Positions 35,076 to 42,777 of a stretch of 64,000 nt of DNA are shown here, piece by piece. Within the stretch, counting starts at the first letter, position 1, and each line of letters begins with the position of its first letter. This DNA comes from Myxococcaceae bacterium. Its GTDB lineage: Bacteria > Myxococcota > Myxococcia > Myxococcales > Myxococcaceae. The notes below the pieces were generated by a model. The model made no database searches. It had not been told where the DNA came from and worked only from the letters and a program-made list of their open reading frames with translations. The position numbers and the translations under genes are program-made. Where the stretch lies: NCBI GenBank assembly GCA_019694575.1, contig JAIBBR010000005.1, positions 1 to 64,000 of the forward strand, in the 5' to 3' direction.

Positions 35076-35696
35076 TCACTCAGTGGCGCCGAAGTTGAGC
35101 GCGAGCATCAATTGAATGCTCATCACGTTGAACGGCTTCTGCTGCAGCGAGAAGACGATGTTGTCGGTGATGTCTAAACGGTAGCTGATGACTTTGTTTT
35201 GAAAGATGCGAAAGCCCAAGCCCAAGTTGAGTGCGGGCTTGAAACCATTGGTGAACTTGAAAACGGTAGCGCCGGCGAGCAGGTGGGTCTCGAAATAAAT
35301 AACGCTGGTGTTCAGCACCGCGGCCTTGCCGTAGAACGGTTTCCACAGCAGGTCTGAGCCGACCATGTATTGAACTTCTTCAAACACGGTGGGTATGACG
35401 CCGAAGTCTTTTTCGAGCTGCTCGCGCAAACCGGTTTTCAGGCTGTAGCTGTAGCCGCCGCGACCGACCTGCCAGGCGAAGCTGTCGGTGAAGTGGTACG
35501 TGTACGAAACCTGCGCGAAGAAGCCTTTGTAAAAGGCGTCGAGCGGCAGCGAACCCACTCCCAAGGTGAGCTCGTGGCTCATGCGAAAGGCGCGCTCTTG
35601 AATGGCAGAGACGGAGCCCGGGTTTTCAAGCGCGTCGATTTGCGCCAACGCCGCGCTGGGCACGGCGAGACACAACAAAAGTAGGGTGTGTTTCAC
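35076..35696 (-). CDS. Outer-membrane beta-barrel protein (myxobacterial type, GltA/GltB-like)
   Basis: The 206-residue protein has a signal peptide (SAALAQ, about residue 18). It matches the myxobacterial outer-membrane beta-barrel domain family: IQERAFRMSHELTLGVGSLP, FYKGFFAQVSYTYHFTD, FEEVQYMVGSDLLWKPFYGK, and an aromatic/amphipathic end LMLALNFGATE. Such barrels head the Glt (GltA/B) and Nfs (NfsA/B) operons. The GTG start at 35696 has GGAGAT nearby; the frame is open upstream to 35762 without a signal. It is first in a six-gene coupled operon running to 26969. Confidence 0.82.
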   Translation of the reverse strand: MKHTLLLLCLAVPSAALAQIDALENPGSVSAIQERAFRMSHELTLGVGSLPLDAFYKGFFAQVSYTYHFTDSFAWQVGRGGYSYSLKTGLREQLEKDFGVIPTVFEEVQYMVGSDLLWKPFYGKAAVLNTSVIYFETHLLAGATVFKFTNGFKPALNLGLGFRIFQNKVISYRLDITDNIVFSLQQKPFNVMSIQLMLALNFGATE

Positions 35697-35867
35697 GTCA
35701 TCTCCGTAGTGGGAGCCGCGAGCAGCACGATGTCGATTGGGGGCAGCCGAAAGCGAATGCAACTGCGCCGGCAGTCATTACGCAAGAATGAAGTGCACCT
35801 GATTTCGGTACATCAACCTACAAGCATCACTTGACGAAATGATTTTCGCCGTCAGCGCAGCCAGGCC

Positions 35868-36584
35868 CTACTCGGCGGCGTTCGAATGCAGCAGCGCGAT
35901 GCGCTTGACTATCCACCCCGAGACGACCCAGGGCATGAACAACCAGTAACTGTTTACCAACATGAACTTCACCACCAAGTCTTCAGTGGTACGTACGTGG
36001 GGAAAGCCGGCCGCCGCTTCGCTTAGGTAGTAGACGCAGGTGGCCAAGAAATCGAACGCCATCAGCCCCAAGAAACCGTAGAGCGCTCCGACGTCGCGGC
36101 GCTGACTTTTGTACCAACGCACCAACGAGAAGATGCCCACAATGCCCCAGACGGCCGCCAGGGCTTCGAGCGACCACATGGTGGGGTCGGCGTGCAGGTA
36201 GCGGTCATCACCTCCGTCGATGTAGCGCCACCACGGCTCGGCCCACGCAGTGCCCTTGGCGGCCAAGATTTGGGGGTGAAAAAGCACCCAGCCCAGTTCC
36301 CACGTGACATGAGGAATGCAGCTCAGAATCACCCACGTCACGCTCATGTGCTCGCGGCGTTCGAAGGGTGTGCGGGCCTTGAGCGCCTTCATCGGCCACC
36401 AGGGCACGGTGATGAGGCTGCCGAAGAGACAGAAGGCGAGCGCAATTTGCATCACGCTGCCGAAGTGACGGTCGGTCACCGTGTACGCGAGCACTGTTTG
36501 TGCCGTGATGTTGAGCGCGAGGCAGATACCGATGCCCGTCGCCAACGCACGGGTCGTTTCTTGCGACCCTGGGTGTACTTTCAT
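35868..36584 (-). CDS. EXPERA/emopamil-binding-like membrane protein
   Basis: The protein of about 238 residues has six or so hydrophobic segments and the polar, aromatic pattern of the EXPERA/emopamil-binding family. Key pieces are HVTWELGWVLFHPQIL, EPWWRYIDGGDDRYLHADPT and FMPWVVSGW. Eukaryotic relatives are sterol isomerases or sigma-2-like proteins; the bacterial role is unknown. ATG 36584 (MKVHPGSQ) is preferred over 36617. Its upstream neighbour is the lectin gene; downstream it precedes the Glt-like operon by about 170 bases. Confidence 0.7.
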   Translation of the reverse strand: MKVHPGSQETTRALATGIGICLALNITAQTVLAYTVTDRHFGSVMQIALAFCLFGSLITVPWWPMKALKARTPFERREHMSVTWVILSCIPHVTWELGWVLFHPQILAAKGTAWAEPWWRYIDGGDDRYLHADPTMWSLEALAAVWGIVGIFSLVRWYKSQRRDVGALYGFLGLMAFDFLATCVYYLSEAAAGFPHVRTTEDLVVKFMLVNSYWLFMPWVVSGWIVKRIALLHSNAAE

Positions 36585-36673
36585 GGTGATGGCAAAGCTC
36601 CGTAAGGTAAATAACAAGGGCGGCAGACGCGATGCCTACCGCCCTTAGGTACTCACCAAGAGACGACCACTGT

Positions 36674-37303
36674 TTATTGGCAGTACGCGACGGCCGGGTA
36701 TTGGGTGAAGCAGATGTAGCGACCTTGGGCGTTGGTTTGGCACCCAGTGGCTTGGCAAGGGCGCGCGGGCACGTTCGTGCAGTCGTACGTGCAGATGCCG
36801 GTGAACTGTGTGTCGCAGCCGAGCAACGTGCAGTACGGCGAGTTGACCAGCGTTTCGGTGCTCCAAACGTTTCGGCCTGCCGTGTCATAAATGACGAAGT
36901 TGCCGTTGTCTTGCAGGCGAACCACCGCGCCAGGTGAGTTCCAAGTGCCGGTGCTCCAAACGGGTTGGCCCGCCGAGTTCGACAGTACCAAGTTTCCGTC
37001 AGGTTGCAGCGTCAACACCGCCGAGCCCCGGCCGTACGTGTTCGGGCTCCAGAGAACCCTGCCCGCTCGTGTATAGAGAACGATGTTGCCGTCGTTCTGG
37101 TGGTACAGGTATGCGCTGCCGTTGCAGTTCCACAAAATTTGCCCACGCGGTAGCGATTCACCCGTGCGCATGACGCCACAGCTAAGCTCTTGGCGCGAAG
37201 TGCCCAGGCTCGTTTCTTCAGAAAGCTCTTGCGCGGTACCAACACCGCACCCGGCCAGTGCCAACACAACCGTACCCAGCAGGGCCGAATTCAACCGAAT
37301 CAT
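36674..37303 (-). CDS. B-type (bulb-lectin-like) mannose-binding lipoprotein
   Basis: The 209-residue protein has lipobox LALAGC (Cys19) and a complete beta-prism II lectin domain at about 42-155. Its three mannose-site motifs are QNDGNIVLY (69-77, a perfect QxDxNxVxY), QPDGNLVLS (100-108, Tyr changed to Ser) and QDNGNFVIY (131-139, Asp changed to Asn). Thus one site looks intact and two altered. A Cys-rich tail (CTLLGC, CTYDC, CQATGC) of 50 residues follows. It probably binds mannose-containing glycans at the cell surface. Confidence 0.85.
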   Translation of the reverse strand: MIRLNSALLGTVVLALAGCGVGTAQELSEETSLGTSRQELSCGVMRTGESLPRGQILWNCNGSAYLYHQNDGNIVLYTRAGRVLWSPNTYGRGSAVLTLQPDGNLVLSNSAGQPVWSTGTWNSPGAVVRLQDNGNFVIYDTAGRNVWSTETLVNSPYCTLLGCDTQFTGICTYDCTNVPARPCQATGCQTNAQGRYICFTQYPAVAYCQ

Positions 37304-37454
37304 TTGATGTCTCTCCCTTAAATGCGTTGTTTACGTTCGTGACTTTCGTCGCGCGTTCTGTTTCGCGCGGCGCAGTCGTGCATCTAGTCGGCGAACTGTG
37401 AAGCGACAACGCCGCGGCGGGTGACTCTTAACCTGTGAAACAATGCGCGAAGTG

Positions 37455-38105
37455 GGGTCTTCGCTGCCTGGCTCCAGCGGCCGAAATGGGTGTTGGTAGC
37501 GATTCAACCCCGTGAGCAATTGCCCACCGGCGCGCACGGCCCGGGCCCGGGCCCGGTTGGCGATGTGACACGAAGAGCAATCGACGTTGTCGGGGTGGTG
37601 CGCGATGCGCGGGTTGTCGATGTCGAAGGTGTTTTTGCAACGCCGCGCGCATCTCAGCATCGGGAGCGTCGAGTTTCAGCATGCCCGTCATGCCCGAGCT
37701 GTCGAAAACGATGTGGCCCGCAAGAGGCGCCAGCGCTTCGCTGAAGGTAGACGCGGTGGGGGATGAAAAAAGGTGCGTTGGGCGTGGCCGTCGTCAGTTG
37801 TTGTTCGGCCGGAGGAGGCAGCGCCGCGAAGTGCGCTTGCGAAAGCGGCGGACCTCCGCGCCCTGGGGTTGCCAAAGTCATCAGGCCCGACGAGCTCGTT
37901 GCGGGCGGTGTAAAGAGCACTGCGACCGTGTTCATGCTCAGCGCAACGCTGGGAAGTGAACCTGCGTTGGGGGCGGTCCCTGCGTCAGGCGGTGGGCCCG
38001 CATCAGGAAAACCGCTGTCAGAATCGACCGCACGCCCGCTGTCGGCCAGGTGTTGAGGCGTCGGCAGGCATGCGGTAAGCACACCGCTGCCCATGAGAAC
38101 GCTGA
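37455..38105 (-). pseudogene. Decayed tandem copy of the cytochrome-c-motif lipoprotein
   Basis: This stretch is a close copy, on the same strand, of the intact gene at 38584-39915. The lipoprotein start (GSGVLTACLPTPQ), the DAG-rich spacer, and the later SGMTGMLKLDAP and NVDCSSCHIANRARARA segments are all present. About 500 bases of the middle are deleted between SQAHFAA and PPAEQQL. One-base shifts lie after NAPF and around the TFDIDN position, and the C-terminal end is replaced by unrelated sequence. It is therefore non-functional. Confidence 0.85.
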
Positions 38106-38110
38106 ACCCG

Positions 38111-38416
38111 ATGAAAGTATCTTCATTCGTGACAAAAACTTTCCTCGTCCTGCTGTTATTGGGGGTCGCGTGCGCGTCCTCATTGTCGGACGCATCGACG
38201 TGTCCGATTGACCTTTCGGATGCAGGCTGTTCGATGACGGCTGAATGCGTCAATGCCAGGGAAAGCTGGCCTTGCTCAACGGCGGGCATGTCGTGCCAGC
38301 TCTGCGAGTCGTCGTATCACTCATATGTTGCCCGCTGTGAGACGTCCCCAGACGGGGGCCAGGCATGGGTCGTCAACAGGGGTATTCCCCCGCCGGGTTG
38401 TCCTCAGGTCGATTGA
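38111..38416 (+). CDS. Small cysteine-rich lipoprotein
   Basis: The 101-residue protein has lipobox LLGVAC (Cys17) and eight further cysteines (TCPI, GCSM, ECVN, PCST, SCQLC, RCET, GCPQ) that could form disulfides. It starts within a few bases of the 5' end of the decayed cytochrome-lipoprotein copy and points away from it. ATG 38111 is chosen over 38093 because it puts the signal peptide at the start. No family recognised. The 170 bases after it contain no called gene. Confidence 0.65.
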   Translation: MKVSSFVTKTFLVLLLLGVACASSLSDASTCPIDLSDAGCSMTAECVNARESWPCSTAGMSCQLCESSYHSYVARCETSPDGGQAWVVNRGIPPPGCPQVD

Positions 38417-38583
38417 TCTTTCGCGTTCGTAGCGAACCGGGGGCCTTCGTTGTATCGACCCCGGAAGACCGGCCGGCGCGACTTCGCTTCGACGAGACCG
38501 CGGCAGTCGTTGCATGTGGACTGATGCTCGGGGGCGACAAGCTGAATTCGTTGAAACAAACAGGGCAGCCTGCGTGCATGGAA

Positions 38584-39915
38584 CTATGGCGCCGAAACAA
38601 GCCGTTCAATGGTGTCGGCCACTTCGGCCGCCTCGTGAATGACCCGTGGGTTGATAACGGGCCGGGCATTCAAATAACCGAAGGCACGCTGCATTGTCGT
38701 CTCTTCGCCATGCGCCGCGGGGACTTCGCTGCTTGGCTCCAATGGCCGAAATGGGTGTTGGTAGCGATTCAACCCCGTGAGCGATTGCCCACCGGCGCGC
38801 ACGGCGCGGGCCCGGGCCCGGTTGGCGATGTGACACGAAGAGCAGTCGACGTTGTCGGGGTGGTGCGCGGTGCGCGGGTTGTCGATGTCGAAGGTGCTTT
38901 GCAACGCCGCGCGCACCTCAGCTTCGGGAGCGTCGAGTTTCAGCATGCCCGTCATGCCCGAGCTGTCGAAAACGATGTGGCCCGCAAGAGGCGCCAACGC
39001 TTCGCTGAAGGCAGACGCGGGGGTGATAGCAAAAGGGGCGTTGGGCGCGGCCGTCGTCAGTTGTTGTTCGGCAGGCGGGGCCAACGCGGCGATGGGCAGC
39101 GCTGTCCGTGAGGCGCCGGTGATGCGAAACCCACCGAATTGCCAGGCCACCCCGCGCCCTTCCATGAAGGTCAGCTGAGAAAGCGTTTCAGGGCCGGCGA
39201 ATTCGGCAATGAGACTGCGCAGGTGTTGGCCGTAAGCGCCTTCAAGCCCCTGCGCGCGCAAGGTGGGGCTGACGCCAAGTGGCTCTTGCCGGGCCCCCTG
39301 CTGGTTCTTGAGCGGCTCAACCCAGCGGCGCGCCAAATCGTCGAACTGTGCTGGGCTCAAGTCGTAGAGCAAGTGAATCGCGTTGTCGTCGATACCCGTG
39401 GCGCTCTCTTCTGGGTGTGGTTGTGCCACCAGCCGCAGTTGGCGGCGGCATGCGGCCGGGTTGCTGGCGAGCAACGCCAGGGTTGGAAAACAGGGGTCGA
39501 TGCGCGCCGAGACGATTCGCCATTCACCGTAAGCTAGCTCGGGCAGGGGGTTGTCTGAAAACGCGGGAATTGCCGCGAAGTGCGCTTGCGAAAGCAGCGG
39601 ACCTCCGCGCCCTGGGGTGCCCAAAGTCATCAGGCCCGTCGAGCCCGTTGCGGGCAGTGGAAAGAGCACCGCGACCGCGTTCATGCTCAACGCCACGCTG
39701 GGAAGTGGACCTGCGTCGGGGGCCGGCCCTGCGTCAGGTGGTGGGCCCGCATCAGAAAAACCGCTGTCCGAATCGACCACAGGCCCGCCGTCCATCAGGT
39801 CTTGGGGCGTCGGCAGGCATGCGGTCAGCACACCGCTGCCCAAGAGAACGGTGAGAGCGAAGGGCTTCGAGAGCGCAGCGAAGTTGAGCGATGGCATCGA
39901 TGCAGCGCGCTGCAT
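38584..39915 (-). CDS. Lipoprotein with a single c-type heme motif
   Basis: The 443-residue protein has a lipobox-like GVLTAC (Cys33), then a DAG-rich linker (DAGPPPDAGPAPDAGP) that presumably spans the cell surface. A single CSSCH heme-binding motif lies near residue 370 in HHPDNVDCSSCHIANRARAR. The 260-residue central region is unassigned. One CxxCH implies one covalent heme, so it could carry electrons or serve a structural role. An earlier ATG/Met choice (39897) is possible. A damaged duplicate lies directly downstream at 37455-38105. Confidence 0.75.
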   Translation of the reverse strand: MQRAASMPSLNFAALSKPFALTVLLGSGVLTACLPTPQDLMDGGPVVDSDSGFSDAGPPPDAGPAPDAGPLPSVALSMNAVAVLFPLPATGSTGLMTLGTPGRGGPLLSQAHFAAIPAFSDNPLPELAYGEWRIVSARIDPCFPTLALLASNPAACRRQLRLVAQPHPEESATGIDDNAIHLLYDLSPAQFDDLARRWVEPLKNQQGARQEPLGVSPTLRAQGLEGAYGQHLRSLIAEFAGPETLSQLTFMEGRGVAWQFGGFRITGASRTALPIAALAPPAEQQLTTAAPNAPFAITPASAFSEALAPLAGHIVFDSSGMTGMLKLDAPEAEVRAALQSTFDIDNPRTAHHPDNVDCSSCHIANRARARAVRAGGQSLTGLNRYQHPFRPLEPSSEVPAAHGEETTMQRAFGYLNARPVINPRVIHEAAEVADTIERLVSAP

Positions 39916-40070
39916 GGTGAGGGCCAGTTCACTGACCCGCCCAAAGCGTTGAGCCTCGGTAAGAAGTCACTGTTTTTGCTTTGGGTTTAGCGTCGCAATG
40001 GGAACGCGCCGTGGCTGTCGTGCTTCACTGTGTAGGGGCTCGACCTCTCCACCACGGTGCCTCGAGAGCG

Positions 40071-42239
40071 TCAGTACCCGACTGAATTGAACATGAACGG
40101 GTAGCTGATGACGACGCCCGCACCCTTCGCCGGGGGGAACTTCCACCCTTTGAGCGAATTCAAAATGCAGCCTTCCACCGCGGCGCTCTTCATCGTCGAC
40201 GACTTGGTCTTCGCGGTGGTCACAATGCCCGCGGTCGAGATGTTCCACTCGAGAACGATTTTGCCGGCCAAGCCCGCTTCTTTGAGCAATGCGCGCTCGT
40301 AGCAGGCAGAAATTTCGGCCAAGTGCGAGTTGATGACCTTGGCCACCGCTTCTTTATCAATCGTGCCTTGCACGCCCATGGTGCGCGAGGTGGCGCGCGT
40401 CACCGTTCCGCCCACGGCGCCTTTGCCGACCCGGCCCGCGCCCAAAGCGCCGATGCCGCCGCCGCCCAAGCCGCGCAGGGTTTCAATGCCTTTGATGCCC
40501 GAGCCGCCTGAACCGCCGCCGCCCAAGCCGAAGGTGCCCAAGCCCGCGTTGGCGATCGGCTGTTTGCCGATGAGCCCCGAGAGCTTGTAGTCGTTCTTCA
40601 TGTCTTTCTTGCCGGGGCCGCCGCCAGAGTCCAACTTGGCAAGCAGCTTGTTCAGCGCGGGGCCCGCGGCGGTAATCTTCTCGAGCGCCTTGGGTATCGG
40701 CGGAGGCTTCACCGCCAACTTCGGCGCTTCTTTCACCGCTTCAGGTTTCTTCTCGACCTTCTTTTCCTGCTTCTTCTCTTTGATTTCCTCGAGCTTCTTC
40801 TTCGCTTCTTCCTTCTTCTTAGGCTCGGGTTTGATCAGCTTCACCGCCACCGGGGTGAGGTTCTTGCCGGTGAAGTCGGGGCCGGTCTCGGGCGGGTTGA
40901 ACATGATGAAGGCGCCCAACCCGGTGGACAGAATCAAGAAGAAAGCAATTGCCAACCACGGCCAACGCCGCAGCGGGTTGACGAACGGCCGGGGAATGGG
41001 CGCCTGCACATAGGCGACCATCGAAATGTCGCCGTCGCCCGACAAGCGCAGCGCGGTGCCGTTGCTGAGGCTGACGAAACGCCGGCCGCTCTGCATCTGC
41101 TCTAGTTGATCGGCGCCCAGCGGGTAAAAATTGCCGTCGTTGCCGCGCTTTTCGAGCGCCGCTCCCGGGGGAATGAACACCCGGTAACTGTCGCCTTGCT
41201 GCTCGGCGAGCACGAAGCTGCCGAAATTGCCGTCGGGCACGTTGAAGCCGTAAAGCGGCACGTCGGCGGTATCGTCGGCGCCACCGGTGACTGGCTTCTT
41301 CGGTTTGATGGTGCCGAAGCTGCGCGCCTGTTTGCGAATGTCGCCCCAATAGAGCTCGAAGAAGAGCTTGGGCGTGCCTTTGCCTTCGTTCGCGGCAGCA
41401 ATGCCCAACGGCACCGCTTTGCGTTTCGCTTGTGGGCGCACCGCACCCGTGCGGGCAGGGCGGGCCGCGGCGGGCGCATGTTCAGCGGGCGGCGGTGCGT
41501 GGGGCTTGGCGGCCGGTGCCTTGGCCACGGGAGGAGGGGCCGGAGGCGGCGCGCTCTTTTGCGGCGCATCGGCTCGTCGCGCGGTGTGCTCAGCGGCTTG
41601 GCGCAGCAATTCAGGGCTGACGTTCACCGCTTCAGTGCGGTTGTTTTCGCCGTCTTCGAGCGGCTGCTGCACCGCGCGCAAATGCGACTGCTGCTTGGCG
41701 GCGGGCGGGGTGAACATCGGGTTGGCCGACGCTTGCGGCTGCGCCACGCCCATGCGGCGCGAAGAGACGACAGTCGAAGGAACCGGCGTGGTGGCTCCCG
41801 AAGGCGGGCGCGCAGGGGCGGCCTGCGCATGCGCACGGGCGGGAGGTTGCGCGGCAGGTTTCGGCGCCGGTGGACGGCCGCCCAACAACGCCGCGATTTC
41901 AGGCGAAGGGCCTTGTTTGGCTTGCGGTTTTTGCTGCGAGATGACGCGCACCTTCAGGCTGAAGGGCCCAATCGCCAGCTCGTCGACGGGGCGTACTTCA
42001 CACGCGGTGACTTTGTGGCCGTTGACGAAAACGCCGGTGTTGCCACCGAGGTCTTGCACCGCCACCTTGCCGTTTTGAAAAAACAGTTGGGCGTGCGTTT
42101 CGGCCACGTGCGGGTCATCGAGCCGCAGCTCGCAATTTTCTCCTGACCCCAAGGCGTACTGGCCGGGAACGAAGACTTCAGTTCCGACGAGCAGTCCGTC
42201 GCGCAGAATCACGACTTGAAGTACGGCGTTCCCGCTCAA
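40071..42239 (-). CDS. GltG-like protein: FHA domain, transmembrane segment, TonB-type C-terminus
   Basis: The 722-residue protein has a cytoplasmic FHA domain (residues 1-100, with YALGSGENCELRL and GGNTGVFVNGHKV) and a long Pro/Ala-rich linker (108-270). A second globular region (285-415) follows, then one membrane span (about 427-447), a Lys/Glu-rich stretch (465-505) and a Gly-rich segment (568-612). It ends in a C-terminal AgmX/PglI-type TonB-like domain (626-722, CYERALLKEAGLAGKIVLEW). This matches GltG of the Myxococcus gliding complex or NfsG. FHA domains read phosphothreonine, so kinase control is likely. It is probably co-transcribed with the CglF-like gene 41 bases upstream. Confidence 0.75.
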   Translation of the reverse strand: MSGNAVLQVVILRDGLLVGTEVFVPGQYALGSGENCELRLDDPHVAETHAQLFFQNGKVAVQDLGGNTGVFVNGHKVTACEVRPVDELAIGPFSLKVRVISQQKPQAKQGPSPEIAALLGGRPPAPKPAAQPPARAHAQAAPARPPSGATTPVPSTVVSSRRMGVAQPQASANPMFTPPAAKQQSHLRAVQQPLEDGENNRTEAVNVSPELLRQAAEHTARRADAPQKSAPPPAPPPVAKAPAAKPHAPPPAEHAPAAARPARTGAVRPQAKRKAVPLGIAAANEGKGTPKLFFELYWGDIRKQARSFGTIKPKKPVTGGADDTADVPLYGFNVPDGNFGSFVLAEQQGDSYRVFIPPGAALEKRGNDGNFYPLGADQLEQMQSGRRFVSLSNGTALRLSGDGDISMVAYVQAPIPRPFVNPLRRWPWLAIAFFLILSTGLGAFIMFNPPETGPDFTGKNLTPVAVKLIKPEPKKKEEAKKKLEEIKEKKQEKKVEKKPEAVKEAPKLAVKPPPIPKALEKITAAGPALNKLLAKLDSGGGPGKKDMKNDYKLSGLIGKQPIANAGLGTFGLGGGGSGGSGIKGIETLRGLGGGGIGALGAGRVGKGAVGGTVTRATSRTMGVQGTIDKEAVAKVINSHLAEISACYERALLKEAGLAGKIVLEWNISTAGIVTTAKTKSSTMKSAAVEGCILNSLKGWKFPPAKGAGVVISYPFMFNSVGY

Positions 42240-42280
42240 GAGCGCTCCTTCACTGCCAAACGACGACTACCAGGCTGTCA

Positions 42281-42631
42281 TCACGTGTCGTACAGCGACC
42301 CGATGATTTCATCGCGAAAGCTTTCTTTCTTCTTCACCATCGATCGGGTCTTGAGCTCTTTGCGATCATACAAATACACCGCGCCCGACTTATTGGTTTG
42401 CCCCTGAATCAACCGGTCATCGAAGTCGATGCGGGTGGGGCCGCGCGTCGAAAGCGGCACTTGCTCGCCCGCCGCAGGCGCCGAAGCCTCGGCGTTGTTC
42501 AACTTCACCGAGGGCACTTCTTTCTTCGGAGCGGCCTTTTTGGCGGCCGGCGCTTTTTTCGGCTTCGCCGCGGCGGCGTCAAAAGCCACCGCCACGTTGA
42601 CCGCCAAAAGCATGAAGAGAAATCGGCGCAT
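42281..42631 (-). CDS. Small exported protein resembling gliding-motility protein CglF
   Basis: The 116-residue protein has a signal peptide (MRRFLFMLLAVNVAVAFDAA), a Lys/Ala-rich linker, and a short conserved-looking core RIDFDDRLIQGQTNKSG with YDRKELKTRSMVKKKESFRD. That core looks like the CglF family as I remember it. CglF is a small outer-membrane-associated gliding component in Myxococcus. ATG 42631 has GGAG upstream; the longer frame from 42820 is not used. It sits immediately before the GltG-like gene. Confidence 0.6.
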   Translation of the reverse strand: MRRFLFMLLAVNVAVAFDAAAAKPKKAPAAKKAAPKKEVPSVKLNNAEASAPAAGEQVPLSTRGPTRIDFDDRLIQGQTNKSGAVYLYDRKELKTRSMVKKKESFRDEIIGSLYDT

Positions 42632-42723
42632 GGGCAGACTCCGACTAAATCGAACGTTGCGCGTCATGGTCAAGACGCTCAAACACACCCATTCTGGTTG
42701 TGTTGCCGGCAAGAGTCGAGGTT

Positions 42724-42740
42724 CTTTGTCATGCACAAAG
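42724..42740. promoter_or_regulatory. Short palindrome CTTTGT-N5-ACAAAG
   Basis: A 6-bp perfect inverted repeat (42724-42729 with 42735-42740) in the divergent gap between the CglF-like and cytochrome-propeller genes. A related CTTTGTG...CACAAAG repeat lies upstream of the CglD-like gene at 50476-50501. It could be a regulator site; no consensus is recognised. Confidence 0.3.
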
Positions 42741-42777
42741 GGTGGGCAGATCTGCCCTCGGGTAGGAGAATGCTGAC

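Noticed and set aside
38365-39111. Plus-strand frame of 248 codons after the Cys-rich lipoprotein
   Set aside because: Its second half is antisense to the cytochrome lipoprotein. The first 60 codons look slightly protein-like, but I recognise nothing and see no ribosome site.
41106-42146. Plus-strand frame of 346 codons
   Set aside because: Antisense to the FHA/TonB-type gene, Arg/Gly-rich; GC-rich DNA often keeps such mirror frames open.
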